A stretch of 64,000 bases of DNA from Pelagibacterium limicola (lineage in GTDB: Bacteria > Pseudomonadota > Alphaproteobacteria > Rhizobiales > Devosiaceae): NCBI RefSeq assembly GCF_015694405.1, contig NZ_JADQDB010000012.1, positions 20,156 to 84,155 of the forward strand. The letters are read 5' to 3'. Of the stretch, positions 52,883 through 62,481 are shown piece by piece. A model generated the notes under the pieces. That model saw nothing but the letters and a program-made list of their open reading frames with translations. It had not been told where the DNA came from and did no database searches. Within the stretch, counting starts at the first letter, position 1, and the number at the start of each line of letters is the position of its first letter. The position numbers were made by a program, and so were the translations under genes.

Positions 52883-53554
52883 GTGATAGACGGGTTTTCG
52901 TTTTTCGCCTCAGTGCTACCGCTTATCGCCCTGTACGGCTACGGCTTCGCTGCGCGGCTTCTGGACCAGCGCCGCCCCTCCCTCTCGATGCTGATGAACG
53001 AACAGCGCATCAACTGGGTGATCCAGGCAACGCGCCGGGAAAGCCCTCTCGATGCGATCCTATCTGGCAACATCATGAGCGCCGTTTCCTTCTTCGCCTC
53101 GACCACCGCGCTTTTGATCCTTGCGCTGTTCACCGTCATCGGCCAGTTGCCGCAATTTGCCCCCGCGCTTTCGACCATCACCTTCGGGGCCCTCTACTCG
53201 GAAACCGATCTCCAGATTCACAACGTCGCGATGCTGGTGCTGTTCGTATCGGCCTTCCTCTCCTTTACGCTCTCGCTGCGCCAGTTCAATCATTTCTGCA
53301 TCCTGATCGGCGCATCCGATCACACCAAGCAGACCCCGCCTGAGGAAATCCGCACAATCGCGCGTATCAACGCAATCGCGGCGCAGAATTTCAATGCAGG
53401 AATTCGCGGCTATTATTTCGCCATCCCCATGGTGGCATGGTTCGTTTCGAGCTGGGCAAGCATTGTCGTAGCGATCCTGACTATCGTCTTCCTGCTCTAT
53501 CGGGAGTATTATTCCTACGCGCGCTGGCTGGTTTCGCGCATAACGCCCCATTGA
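52883..53554 (+). CDS. DUF599-family membrane protein
   Basis: 223 residues from a GTG at 52883, four or so membrane helices. It matches the DUF599 pattern: LSMLMNEQRINWV near 35-47, the NIMSAVSFFASTTALLILAL helix near 63, and FNHFCILIGASD near 136. Function of the family is unknown. Ten bases upstream of the LprI-like gene. Confidence 0.83.
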   Translation: MIDGFSFFASVLPLIALYGYGFAARLLDQRRPSLSMLMNEQRINWVIQATRRESPLDAILSGNIMSAVSFFASTTALLILALFTVIGQLPQFAPALSTITFGALYSETDLQIHNVAMLVLFVSAFLSFTLSLRQFNHFCILIGASDHTKQTPPEEIRTIARINAIAAQNFNAGIRGYYFAIPMVAWFVSSWASIVVAILTIVFLLYREYYSYARWLVSRITPH

Positions 53555-53564
53555 GGACGATTCC

Positions 53565-54089
53565 GTGAAATCTCTCCTGCTCCTGGCTGCCCTGGTTCCG
53601 CTGGCCGCGATAACGCCCGCTGCGGCGCAGGAGGATGGATATACCCCGGAGGAAGACGCCGCCATGATCCGGTGTCTCGATGCGGCCCGTGCGGCGATTG
53701 ACGCCAACGGAGAGTCGCAAAAATCGGGCACATCTGAACCGCAGCGCCTCGAAGACTGCATCGGCGCCGTTTCGGACCCCTGCATGGATACGCCCGAAGG
53801 CATGACCACCATGGGCATGTCCGAATGCATGGCGCGCGAGACGAAGTGGTGGGACATGCTGCTCAATACACATTACGCGGCGCTGCGCTCATCGCTCGAC
53901 GAAGAAAGCTTTGCCGCTCTGCGCAAGGCTTAACGCTCATGGAGAGCTTACGCGAACAGCAATTGCGATTTCCAGTATACCTATTGGCGCGAGGGCACGA
54001 TCCGTTCTCTCTTTGCATCGGGCTGCCGGCTCGATATGACAGCAAGGCGCGCAATTGAGCTCGAGGAATTTATTGGCTGGGGCCGGTAG
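53565..54089 (+). pseudogene. LprI/DUF1311-like periplasmic protein interrupted by an in-frame TAA
   Basis: The open frame ends after 122 residues at TAA 53931-53933, but the same frame continues for 51 more codons to TAG 54087-54089 with the missing C-terminal part of the family: RSWRAYANSNCDFQYTYW and later SGCRLDMTARRAIELEEF. The break lies where LRKAQR is expected, so CAA (Gln) appears mutated to TAA. Upstream part: Sec signal to about residue 22 and conserved Cys (RCLDAAR, LEDCIG, DPCMD, SECMARE). Members inhibit lysozyme or are of unknown role. Whether the stop is read through is unknown. Confidence 0.82.
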
Positions 54090-54113
54090 GTTGCCGCCTG
54101 GAAGGGAAACACG

Positions 54114-54320
54114 ATGAACACCGACATGAATCATCCCTGGTTCAACCCGCTCTGGCGCCGTATCCTCGTCGTCGCGATCTGTTTTGCCGTCGCGCTATGG
54201 GACCTTTCCAACGGCGAGTTCGTCTGGGCGCTGATTTTTGGCGGCATGGGCGGCTACGCGATCTACATTTTCTTCATCGCCTGGGGCAAAGATAAGCCCG
54301 GCAAGCCCGACGGCGAATAA
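54114..54320 (+). CDS. small membrane protein, function unknown
   Basis: 68 residues with two predicted helices (ILVVAICFAVALWDLS near 17 and ALIFGGMGGYAIYIFFIAW near 39) and a charged tail KDKPGKPDGE. An ATG at 54126 is an alternative start. The acceptable helix-turn-helix hairpin topology and conserved-looking W/P residues make it a probable gene, but I do not recognise a named family. Confidence 0.65.
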   Translation: MNTDMNHPWFNPLWRRILVVAICFAVALWDLSNGEFVWALIFGGMGGYAIYIFFIAWGKDKPGKPDGE

Positions 54321-54342
54321 GTCGGATGCGACAAAGCTGACA

Positions 54343-54370
54343 TTGACAATCACATTTAAGCTCGTATGTA
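54343..54370 (+). promoter_or_regulatory. probable promoter of bfd-bfr
   Basis: TTGACA (54343-54348), 16 bases, TATGTA (54365-54370). About 40 bases before the ferredoxin start codon. I saw no convincing Irr or Fur box. Confidence 0.5.
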
Positions 54371-54409
54371 TGACCCTAAAGGTCATCTTTTCGGTCTGCG
54401 GGCGTATCC

Positions 54410-54724
54410 ATGCTGGTCTGCCAGTGTAACCTCATTAGCACCAGAGATATCGAGGACGTCGTCGTCGCAGTCCTCGACGAGGATCCCTGGCAGCTTGTGG
54501 TGCCCGCGCGCATCTACCGCGAATTGGGCAAGCGCGGGCAGTGTTGCGGCTGCGTGCCGAACCTTGTGGACATTATCTCAAAGGTCACCGAAACTTATCA
54601 CCTCAGACTGGCTGGGAACGCCGCCAATATCGTAGACGTTCGGCTCAGGATGAAGAGTTTGCGCAAATCCACGCGCCAAGGAGGTGAAAGTGAAAGGCGA
54701 CCAAAAGATCATCGAGCGGCTTAA
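54410..54724 (+). CDS. bfd: bacterioferritin-associated ferredoxin
   Basis: 104 residues. BFD-type [2Fe-2S] domain: MLVCQCN at the start and CCGCVPN near residue 45 supply four Cys. In Pseudomonas Bfd donates electrons that release iron from bacterioferritin. The last 30 residues beyond the usual end are basic and overlap the bfr gene by 35 bases, so they may simply be read-through of a shortened intergenic region. Confidence 0.88.
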   Translation: MLVCQCNLISTRDIEDVVVAVLDEDPWQLVVPARIYRELGKRGQCCGCVPNLVDIISKVTETYHLRLAGNAANIVDVRLRMKSLRKSTRQGGESERRPKDHRAA

Positions 54725-55175
54725 CGAGGCCCTGTTCCTCGAACTCGGTGCCGTCAATCAATACTGGGTCCATTACCGCCTGCTCGACGATTGGGGCTTC
54801 AAGCGCCTAGCGGCCAAGGAGCGCGCCGAGTCGATCGAGGAGATGCATCACGCCGACACGCTCATCCAGCGCATCATCTTCCTTGAAGGCCACCCCAACC
54901 TCCAACGTGTTGCGCCATTAAGGATTGGCCAGAACATCAAGGAAGTGCTCGAAGCGGATCTCGCCGGCGAATACGACGCGCGCGCCAACTACAAGGAATC
55001 GCGCGAAATCTGCAACGAGTTGGGTGACTACGTCTCCATGAAGCTCTTCGAAGAGTTGCTGGCCGACGAGGAAGGTCATATCGATTTCCTTGAAACCGAG
55101 CTCGGCCTGCTCGAGGAGATCGGCGCCGAAAAATACGGCCAGCTCAACGCCAAGCCTGCTGACGAGGCGGAGTAA
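54690..55175 (+). CDS. bfr: bacterioferritin
   Basis: 161 residues from GTG 54690, which follows an AGGAGG site (54679-54684) and gives the usual MKGD start; GTG 54684 lies in that site. Ferroxidase ligands E18, E51, H54 and, further on, E94, E127 and H130 can be placed, as can Y25; M52 is the heme ligand, so this is a heme-binding bacterioferritin and not a plain ferritin. Forms a 24-subunit iron store with Bfd as the release partner. Confidence 0.95.
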   Translation: MKGDQKIIERLNEALFLELGAVNQYWVHYRLLDDWGFKRLAAKERAESIEEMHHADTLIQRIIFLEGHPNLQRVAPLRIGQNIKEVLEADLAGEYDARANYKESREICNELGDYVSMKLFEELLADEEGHIDFLETELGLLEEIGAEKYGQLNAKPADEAE

Positions 55176-55184
55176 CCTCATCCC

Positions 55185-55219
55185 GCCCCCATGTGGAAAC
55201 GCACGGGGGCTTTCCTTTT
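55185..55219 (+). terminator. terminator after bfr
   Basis: GCCCCC (55185-55190) pairs with GGGGGC (55205-55210), followed by TTTCCTTTT. Ten bases after the bfr stop. The rest of the gap to 55505 shows nothing recognisable. Confidence 0.75.
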
Positions 55220-55505
55220 GCCGCCCCTCATCGTTGACCCCATGCGACAAGCGGGAAAATTTTGGGCCTGGAAACTGAAGAACCGCGCGATTTCTCTTTT
55301 CAGGGCCCGCGCTTGGCTGTAATGCGTTTCCCGACCTTTTTATGCCTAGCGGTCGGGTTCGTGCGCGGCGGTTCTGCCGTACTCGATTGGTGAAGCGGCG
55401 AAGGGAGTTGCCGTGCGTGAGAGACGCCCAAAAGGTTACTCCGGTTCATCGCACGGTTGTTCGTCACCGTCCTTTTGGTTCGCAAGGTGAAAGGATTCCC
55501 TTACC

Positions 55506-56588
55506 ATGCATAAGCCCCTGCTCCTCGTCCTTCCGGTTGCACTGATGGCATCGAGCGCCCACGCGCAGACCGTCAATGTCTACAACTGGTCCGACTATAT
55601 CGCCGAAGACACGCTGGAACGGTTCCAGGCTGAAACGGGCATTTCCGTCAATTACGACGTGTTCGATTCCAACGAGATCGTCGAAGCCAAGCTCCTTGCC
55701 GGCAATTCCGGCTACGACGTGGTCGTGCCCTCGGGCTTTTTCCTCGAGCGCCAGATCCCCATCGGTCTCTTCCAGCCGCTCGACAAGTCCAAGCTCCCCA
55801 ACCTTGCCAATCTAGACCCCGCCATCGAAGCGATCGTGGCAGAGCACGATCCCGGCAACCAGTACGCGGTGACCTATATGTGGGGCACCACCGGCCTCGG
55901 CTATAACGTCAATGAGGTCATCGCCCGCGTCGGTGAAGACGGCCCGCTCGATAGCTGGGACCTGCTCTTTGACCCTGAAACCGCTGCCAAGCTGGCGGAT
56001 TGCGGTATCTCCGTGCTCGATGCGCCGGTGGAAATGATTTCCGCCGCCCTCAACTATCTCGGTCTCGACGCCAATTCCGAAGATCAAGCCGATCTGGACC
56101 AGGCCGAAGCGCTTCTCGCCTCGGTCCGTCCCCATATCCGCATGTTCCACTCGTCCCAGTACATCTCGGACCTCGCCAATGGCGACATCTGCCTGGCGGT
56201 GGGATATTCGGGTGACGTGTTCATCGCCGCGGACCGCGCGGCCGAAGCAGATCGCGGGGTCGAGGTCGCCTACGTGATCCCCGAGGAGGGCGCGAGCCTC
56301 TGGTTCGACATGATGGCGATCCCTGCCGACGCGCCTAACCCAGACGCCGCCCACGCCTTCATCAACTTCATCCTCGAGCCGGAGATCGCTGCCGGCATCA
56401 CCAATTACGTGTGGTACGCCAACCCGAACGCGGCAGCCGATGAATTCGTCGATCCCGAAATTCTCGAAGACCCCGCGATCTATCCGACGGACGAAGTGAT
56501 GTCCAATCTATACCCGCTCAAGGCCAAGTCGCCGCAGTTCGACCGCCTCCTGACCCGCGCCTGGACGCGGATCAAGACCGGCCAATAG
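55506..56588 (+). CDS. potF: spermidine/putrescine ABC transporter, substrate-binding protein
   Basis: 360 residues with a Sec signal (cleavage near AHAQ, residue 21). The mature part begins VNVYNWSDYI, the hallmark of PotD/PotF proteins, and has FLERQIPIGLFQPLDKSKLPN near 79 and YMWGTTGLGYNV near 124. Putrescine (PotF) rather than spermidine (PotD) is inferred from the FGHI gene order. First gene of a four-gene importer operon. Confidence 0.92.
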   Translation: MHKPLLLVLPVALMASSAHAQTVNVYNWSDYIAEDTLERFQAETGISVNYDVFDSNEIVEAKLLAGNSGYDVVVPSGFFLERQIPIGLFQPLDKSKLPNLANLDPAIEAIVAEHDPGNQYAVTYMWGTTGLGYNVNEVIARVGEDGPLDSWDLLFDPETAAKLADCGISVLDAPVEMISAALNYLGLDANSEDQADLDQAEALLASVRPHIRMFHSSQYISDLANGDICLAVGYSGDVFIAADRAAEADRGVEVAYVIPEEGASLWFDMMAIPADAPNPDAAHAFINFILEPEIAAGITNYVWYANPNAAADEFVDPEILEDPAIYPTDEVMSNLYPLKAKSPQFDRLLTRAWTRIKTGQ

Positions 56589-56667
56589 CGGTTCGTTTCA
56601 CTCCCGGCGGGGCGCGGTTTCGCGCTCCGCCTTATCCTTTCTTTCGGGAACGGAGACCCCAACCGAA

Positions 56668-57807
56668 TTGAAAAAGCCCCAGATCGCCGCCGATACGCGC
56701 CCGTGGCGCGACCCGGGTGCAAAGCCCTTTGTGCGCATCCGCAACGTCACCAAGACCTTCGGCGACGTCTATGCCGTCGACGACCTTTCGCTCGACATCT
56801 ACAAGGGCGAGCTCTTCTGCCTTCTGGGCGGTTCCGGCTCGGGTAAATCGACTCTTTTGCGCATGATGGCCGGCTTTGAGACCGTGACCTCGGGCTCGAT
56901 CGAGATCGACGGACAGGACATGGCCACCGTGCCGCCCTACGAGCGGCCGGTGAATATGATGTTCCAGTCATATGCGCTCTTCCCGCATATGACGGTGGAG
57001 AATAATATCGCCTATGGGCTGAAGCGTGGCGGAATGCCCAAGGGCGAGATCGCTGATCGCGTCGCCGAACTTCTAAAGCTTACCCGGCTCGAAAACTTCG
57101 CCCGCCGCAAGCCCCATCAGCTTTCCGGCGGCCAGCGCCAGCGTGTGGCGCTGGCCCGCGCGCTTGCTCGCCGCCCCAAGCTCTTGCTCCTGGATGAACC
57201 GCTGGGCGCGCTCGACAAGAAGCTGCGCGAAGAAACCCAGTACGAGTTGGTCAAGATTCAGGAGTCCTTGGGTGTCACCTTTGTCGTCGTAACCCACGAT
57301 CAGGAGGAGGCAATGAGCCTTGCCACGCGCATCGGGGTGATGCGTGACGGCAAAATCGCCCAGATCGGCGAGCCCCAGGAAATTTACGAGTTTCCCAATT
57401 CCCGTTTCGTTGCGGACTTCATAGGCTCGGTCAATATCTTTGAGGGCGTCGTAACCGAGGACGAGGATGACCATATCCGCATCGCTTCTAGCGAAGCGGG
57501 CTGCGACATCTATGTCGGCCACGGCGTCGATTGCGCTCCCGAACAGATTCTCTGGTACGCCATCCGCCCTGAAAAGATGGTACTTACCCGGGAAAAACCC
57601 GAAGCCGACGCCAACGTCACGCACGGTCTGGTGCAGGACGTCGCCTATCTGGGCGATATGTCGGTCTTCCGCATCATGCTCGACAGCGGCAAGCGCATCC
57701 ACGTCACGCAGACCAACTCGACACGCTATGACCTCGAAGCCATCAGCTGGGACGAGAAAGTCTACATCTCGTGGGCATCCGATGCGGGAGCCGTGCTGGT
57801 CTCATGA
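56668..57807 (+). CDS. potG: putrescine ABC transporter, ATP-binding protein
   Basis: 379 residues from a TTG start with GGAGA before it. Walker A GGSGSGKST near residue 53, Q-loop MFQSYALFPHMTV near 97, signature LSGGQRQRVALARAL near 150, Walker B LLLLDEPLGALDKKL near 171, H-loop VTHDQEEA near 206, and a TOBE domain at the C-terminus. Gives energy to PotH/PotI. Confidence 0.92.
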   Translation: MKKPQIAADTRPWRDPGAKPFVRIRNVTKTFGDVYAVDDLSLDIYKGELFCLLGGSGSGKSTLLRMMAGFETVTSGSIEIDGQDMATVPPYERPVNMMFQSYALFPHMTVENNIAYGLKRGGMPKGEIADRVAELLKLTRLENFARRKPHQLSGGQRQRVALARALARRPKLLLLDEPLGALDKKLREETQYELVKIQESLGVTFVVVTHDQEEAMSLATRIGVMRDGKIAQIGEPQEIYEFPNSRFVADFIGSVNIFEGVVTEDEDDHIRIASSEAGCDIYVGHGVDCAPEQILWYAIRPEKMVLTREKPEADANVTHGLVQDVAYLGDMSVFRIMLDSGKRIHVTQTNSTRYDLEAISWDEKVYISWASDAGAVLVS

Positions 57808-58754
57808 GCAGTTTGGCGGAGCCCCCGCGCCGGGTTTGGACCTTCATTGCCGAGAGGCTTGGCCGCTGGGGCATTAATGGCCGGGTAGCGGTTCTGCTTG
57901 CGCCGACGCTCTGGCTTGTTGTCTTTTTCGTCCTGCCCCTGCTGGTCGTCTTCAAAATCGCCCTCAGTGCCTTTGCGATGGGACGTCCGCCGTATTTGCC
58001 CATGTTCGAGTGGGGCGCCGATGAATCCCTATCGATCACGCTGCATTTCTCGAACTTCCTCTTCCTCCTGCGGGATACGCTTTACGTCAACGCCTACGTC
58101 AATTCGGTCCGTATCGCCGCGATCTCGACGGTAATGGCGCTGCTCATCGCCTTCCCGATGGCCTGGTATATCGCGCGCTCGGACGAGAAATACCGCAACC
58201 TCCTTTTGATGCTTGTCATCCTTCCGTTCTGGACCTCATTCCTTTTGCGCGTCTATGCCTGGATGGGTTTCCTCGGCCGCAACGGCGTCATCAACAACGT
58301 GTTGATGAGCCTTGGCATCATCGATCAGCCCCTCACCATGCTTCAGACCGAAGGCGCGGTCTTCGTGGGGATCGTCTATACCTACCTCCCCTTTATGGTG
58401 CTCCCGCTCTATACGACCCTGGTCAAACTCGACCAGAACCTGATCGAAGCCTCCTCGGACCTTGGCGCGAAGCCCTTTACGACCTTCTGGACGATCATTC
58501 TCCCGCTCTCAATGCCGGGCATCATTGCCGGCTCGATGCTGGTCTTCATCCCAGCCATCGGAGAATTCGTCATTCCTGCCCTGCTCGGGGGTGCTGAAAC
58601 CCTGATGATCGGACGCGTGCTTTGGGATGAATTCTTCTCGAACCGCGATTGGCCCGTGGCCTCGGCGGTCGCAATCGTCATGCTGGTGATCCTCCTGGTA
58701 CCAATCCTCCTGCTCAACCACGCCCAGAACGCCGTGGTGGAGAAAGACGCATGA
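57804..58754 (+). CDS. potH: putrescine ABC transporter, permease
   Basis: 316 residues, six membrane helices; the permease loop EASSDLGAKPFTTFWTIILPLS near 216. ATG 57804 overlaps the potG stop as ATGA. Matches the larger, N-terminally extended PotH permease. Confidence 0.92.
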   Translation: MSSLAEPPRRVWTFIAERLGRWGINGRVAVLLAPTLWLVVFFVLPLLVVFKIALSAFAMGRPPYLPMFEWGADESLSITLHFSNFLFLLRDTLYVNAYVNSVRIAAISTVMALLIAFPMAWYIARSDEKYRNLLLMLVILPFWTSFLLRVYAWMGFLGRNGVINNVLMSLGIIDQPLTMLQTEGAVFVGIVYTYLPFMVLPLYTTLVKLDQNLIEASSDLGAKPFTTFWTIILPLSMPGIIAGSMLVFIPAIGEFVIPALLGGAETLMIGRVLWDEFFSNRDWPVASAVAIVMLVILLVPILLLNHAQNAVVEKDA

Positions 58755-59551
58755 AGCGCGGCCTCCTCGTCCCGGTTCTAACAGTTGCCGGATTTGCCTT
58801 TCTCTATCTGCCGATCATCTCCCTGATCGTCTTTTCCTTCAACGAAAGCCGCCTGGTGACGGTCTGGACGGGCTTTTCCCTGCGCTGGTATGCTGAGCTT
58901 TTCCAAGATTCCCAGATCGTTTCCGCGGCCATCCTCAGCCTCCAGATCGCCGCCGTCAGCGCCACCATCGCCACTGTGCTGGGTACGCTCGCCGGACTTG
59001 CTCTCACGCGCTTTGGCCGGTTCCGTGGCCGCACGGCCTTTGCCGGCATGGTTTCGGCCCCCCTGGTGATGCCTGAAGTCATAACCGGCCTCTCGCTGCT
59101 CCTGCTGTTCGTGGCCATGGAAGCGGCCTTCGGCTGGCCCTCGGGACGCGGTTTCACCACCATCGTCATCGCCCATTCCACCTTCTGTATGGCCTATGTT
59201 ACCGTCGTCGTGCGCTCGCGCCTGCTCGACATGGACAAGTCTCTGGACGAAGCGGCCATGGATCTCGGCGCAACCCCTGTCCGCGTCTTCTTCGACATCA
59301 CCCTGCCGATCATTTCGCCTGCCCTGATCTCGGGATGGCTTCTCGCCTTCACCCTCTCGCTCGACGATCTCGTCATTGCCAGTTTCGTCACCGGCCCCGG
59401 CGCCTCGACCCTGCCTATCGTCATCTTTTCAAAGATCCGCCTTGGCGTCTCCCCGGACGTCAATGCGCTCGCGACCATCATCATCGGCATCGTTGCCATA
59501 GGCGTCGTCGGCGCCACGCTGGTGGGAATGCGCCGCAGGCCAAGAGGCTGA
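58751..59551 (+). CDS. potI: putrescine ABC transporter, permease
   Basis: 266 residues, six membrane helices; permease loop EAAMDLGATPVRVFFDITLP near 173. The YLPIISLIVFSFNES segment at the start is typical of PotI/PotC. ATGA overlap with potH. Confidence 0.92.
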   Translation: MKRGLLVPVLTVAGFAFLYLPIISLIVFSFNESRLVTVWTGFSLRWYAELFQDSQIVSAAILSLQIAAVSATIATVLGTLAGLALTRFGRFRGRTAFAGMVSAPLVMPEVITGLSLLLLFVAMEAAFGWPSGRGFTTIVIAHSTFCMAYVTVVVRSRLLDMDKSLDEAAMDLGATPVRVFFDITLPIISPALISGWLLAFTLSLDDLVIASFVTGPGASTLPIVIFSKIRLGVSPDVNALATIIIGIVAIGVVGATLVGMRRRPRG

Positions 59552-59556
59552 CCCGC

Positions 59557-60735
59557 TTGAGCGCGTATCCCGCAAAGGCAAGACCCGAGGTTTCCGCCCT
59601 GGGGTCCTCGCGCATCCGCGACATCGCCAATGCCGGCATGGGCCGGGACGATATCGTCCCCTTCTGGTTCGGCGAAAGCGATCTCGCTACGCCCGATTTC
59701 ATACGCGAGGCTGCACAGCAGGCGTTGGCCGGCAGCCGGACCTTTTACACACACAATCTCGGCCTCATCGAACTGCGCGAGGCAATCGCGGCATACGCAA
59801 CACGCTTGCACGGCATAACGCTTTCGCCACAAAGAGTCGCCGTCACCGGATCGGGTGTCTCTGCCCTGATGATCGCCGATCAGCTCCTCGTTTCGCCTGG
59901 TGACCGAGTGGTCGTCATGACCCCCATCTGGCCCAACATTGCCGAAGCCCCCCGCCTGCTCGGCGCGAGCGTGGTCCGCCATCCGCTCGAAATCAGCAAC
60001 GGTCGCTGGACTTTGAATCTCGACAAGCTCCTACACGCCCTGACGCCCGATACAAGGCTCCTGATCCTCAACGCCCCCAACAATCCCACCGGCTTTACGC
60101 TCGACAGCGCCTCCCAGAGGACCATCCTCGAACACTGCCGCAAGCATGGCATCTGGCTGCTCGCCGACGACGTCTATGAACGCCTCGTCTTCGATGGTTC
60201 TGCCGCGGCCCCGACCTTTCTGGCCCATGCCGAGCCCGACGACCGCCTGATCGCGGTCAATTCCTTCTCCAAGGCCTGGCGGATGACCGGCTGGCGGCTC
60301 GGCTGGTTGACCCTTCCCACCGCCCTGATGCCCGATGTCGCAAAGGTCATTGAATACAATACCTCTTGCGTGCCAGCCTTCGTGCAGGCCGGTGGTATCG
60401 CCGCACTCAGCGATCCCCGAGGCGAGGAGGCGGTCAATAAGCTCAAGGCCGATCTCGACGCTGCCCGGACGCTGCTGCTCGACGGTTTGCAAGCTCTTGG
60501 GCGCATTGAAGTGCCGCGGGCCGATGGCGCCATGTACGCCTTCCTGCGGATAGAGGGGATGCCGGACGACATGGAGGTCGCAAAGGCGCTTGTTGCCCGG
60601 CATGGCCTCGGCCTTGCACCCGGCAGCGCCTTCGGACCGGAGGGCGAAGGCTGGCTGCGCTGGTGCTACGCGGCGCGTCCTGAAAAGCTAAGTCGGGGTC
60701 TTGAACGGTTGGAGCGTTTCCTCCAAACCGTCTGA
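59557..60735 (+). CDS. class I/II PLP-dependent aminotransferase
   Basis: 392 residues from TTG 59557 (GAGG before it); no ATG precedes the conserved part, and the coding frame to the left is inside potI. The fold I aminotransferase features are clear: NAPNNPTGFTL near residue 170, the PLP lysine in NSFSKAWRMTGWRLGW near 236, and the C-terminal arginine region. Likely uses pyruvate or 2-oxoglutarate with an amino acid. Its place five bases after potI suggests a link to polyamine or amino-acid catabolism, but the class is not that of putrescine transaminase. Confidence 0.85.
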   Translation: MSAYPAKARPEVSALGSSRIRDIANAGMGRDDIVPFWFGESDLATPDFIREAAQQALAGSRTFYTHNLGLIELREAIAAYATRLHGITLSPQRVAVTGSGVSALMIADQLLVSPGDRVVVMTPIWPNIAEAPRLLGASVVRHPLEISNGRWTLNLDKLLHALTPDTRLLILNAPNNPTGFTLDSASQRTILEHCRKHGIWLLADDVYERLVFDGSAAAPTFLAHAEPDDRLIAVNSFSKAWRMTGWRLGWLTLPTALMPDVAKVIEYNTSCVPAFVQAGGIAALSDPRGEEAVNKLKADLDAARTLLLDGLQALGRIEVPRADGAMYAFLRIEGMPDDMEVAKALVARHGLGLAPGSAFGPEGEGWLRWCYAARPEKLSRGLERLERFLQTV

Positions 60736-60738
60736 CGG

Positions 60739-61635
60739 TCAGGCGTCAAGTGCCCCGAGACTTGCAAAGAAATTGACGGTATCCTCCAGGACGGGCGCGC
60801 GCCAACGCAGCATGGCGCCGATGGACGTAACGATCTCCATATGACCGATCCCGTCATAATAGCGCTCGTCGACCGGCACATTGTGTTCGCGCAAACGCGC
60901 GGCCAGCGTTTCCGTGTTGATGGGTCTGACGATGGGATCGCCGAGCCCGGATGCGAGGAACATTGGCGGCGAGTTCTCATTGACGAGCCGCACCGGCTGG
61001 GTGCCCTCTGGATTGGCCGCGTAACCGAATGCTTCGCGCACCTCGTTATATTCGAAAGGATAAAAATCGTACGGCCCAGCCAGTCCGGCAATGCCGCGAA
61101 TCTTGAGCGATACCCGCGCCTCGCGGAAGAATGCCGGATCGAGCCCGAGCATCACTGCGTTATAGGCACCCGCCGAATGCCCCGCCAGATAGAGCTTGTT
61201 CGCATCGCCGCCAAAGGCGCCGATATTGTCCTCGATCCATTTCGCCTGCACCGCGGCATCGTACAAAAACGCCGGATAGGTCACCTCCGGCACCAGCCGG
61301 TAATCGCCGATCACCGTCACGAACCCGCGCGAAGCGTAGGCGTGGCCGACGAAGTTGTAGTCGGCACGTTCCCCCCGGTTCCATCCCCCGCCATAAATGA
61401 ACTGGAGCACCGGCGCCCGCCCCCGCGGATTGCGCGGCACATAAACGTCCAAAAGCCCGCGCGGCCCCCCTGCATAGGGAATGCCATCACCGAGCTTGAG
61501 CGATCCCGAATCCATTGCGGCGGGAACGTTGAACGGATCCATGAGCGAGACGGCGTGCGCTGCGCCGGGGGCCATCATGCCCCCGAACGCCAGCGCACCC
61601 ATCGAGCCGAGAAAATGACGACGCGAAAGTGACAT
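60739..61635 (-). CDS. exported alpha/beta hydrolase (carboxylesterase-like)
   Basis: 298 residues from ATG 61635. The N-terminus is a Tat signal (SRRHFLGSMGALAFGG...AHA). The hydrolase shows GGGWNRGERADYNF (oxyanion region) near 83 and the nucleophile elbow GHSAGAYNA near 151, with DPIVRPINTE carrying the acid Asp and GIGHMEIV the His. Similar to BD-FAE/lipase-type exported esterases. Convergent with the aminotransferase gene; substrate unknown. Confidence 0.85.
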   Translation of the reverse strand: MSLSRRHFLGSMGALAFGGMMAPGAAHAVSLMDPFNVPAAMDSGSLKLGDGIPYAGGPRGLLDVYVPRNPRGRAPVLQFIYGGGWNRGERADYNFVGHAYASRGFVTVIGDYRLVPEVTYPAFLYDAAVQAKWIEDNIGAFGGDANKLYLAGHSAGAYNAVMLGLDPAFFREARVSLKIRGIAGLAGPYDFYPFEYNEVREAFGYAANPEGTQPVRLVNENSPPMFLASGLGDPIVRPINTETLAARLREHNVPVDERYYDGIGHMEIVTSIGAMLRWRAPVLEDTVNFFASLGALDA

Positions 61636-61737
61636 CCTGAACTTCGAATAGAGTGAGAAACAGTCGTTCAATATCGGCTTCTGCCTCACAATCACGACGA
61701 ATTTTTGGCGCGATCCGGGCATCATGTGCCCAAAAGC

Positions 61738-62388
61738 TTAGCGCGCGTTAACTGGCGGACGAAGCATTTCGAACAGCCCGTTCACCTCGGCATAATCGCC
61801 GCGATATCCGCAACGCGCGATAGGGCCGGCCCTGGCGGTGTCGAACTGGCCCTCGTTGAGATATTCGCGGGCAATGTGCACCCGTACCGCCTGGCCGATC
61901 ACCAGAGCGGATGCAAGCGCGTTACCATCAAGATCTGTAAGCGGCTTGATCTCCAGGAGCCTGCATTCCATTGCGGCAGGAGAAGCCGCCACGCGCGGCG
62001 GCGCGACAGCCTCCGACGCCACCTTTTCGAGCCCGGCCACAACGAATTCATCGACGTCGGCCGGGTACACGCCCGAAGAGAGGTTCATCGCCTCGGCCAG
62101 CGAGCGCGTGGCCAGATTGAAAACAAACTCGCCGGTCGCCGCGATATTTCTGATCGAATCCTTACATCCCTCACTGCCGAAGATGAGGATTGGCGGATTC
62201 GAATTGAACAGGTTGAAGAAGCTATAGGGCGCGAGATTGACCCGGCCATCGGAGTCGATGCTGGATATCCAGCCGATCGGCCGCGGTGCGACGATCGCCT
62301 TGGTCGGATCGTGCGGCAGTCCATGACCCTGCAGCGGATCGTAAGAATGATAGCGGGACAAATCTGGCTCCTGCGCATTGCTTGCCAC
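61738..62388 (-). CDS. flavin reductase-like protein (DIM6/NTAB family)
   Basis: 216 residues with the FMN-binding split-barrel pattern: IVAPRPIGWISSIDSDGRVN near 32-51, LAPYSFFNLFNSNPPIL near 52 and FVFNLATRSLAEAMN near 89. These proteins bind FMN and reduce flavin or small oxygen-containing compounds. Divergent from the sugar-isomerase-like gene; no partner oxygenase is in reach. Confidence 0.87.
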   Translation of the reverse strand: MASNAQEPDLSRYHSYDPLQGHGLPHDPTKAIVAPRPIGWISSIDSDGRVNLAPYSFFNLFNSNPPILIFGSEGCKDSIRNIAATGEFVFNLATRSLAEAMNLSSGVYPADVDEFVVAGLEKVASEAVAPPRVAASPAAMECRLLEIKPLTDLDGNALASALVIGQAVRVHIAREYLNEGQFDTARAGPIARCGYRGDYAEVNGLFEMLRPPVNAR

Positions 62389-62481
62389 AAGGGTTTAGCC
62401 TTCAGGTGCCCTGGTGGTAAACAATTGACTCTTGCGACAGGTTGGCCATCCGTGAAGAAAAACCAGGTGAGGGAGGATGTC

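Noticed and set aside
59335..59556. N-terminal extension of the aminotransferase into potI
   Set aside because: The extension is another frame of potI and lacks any aminotransferase features; the TTG at 59557 with GAGG fits better.
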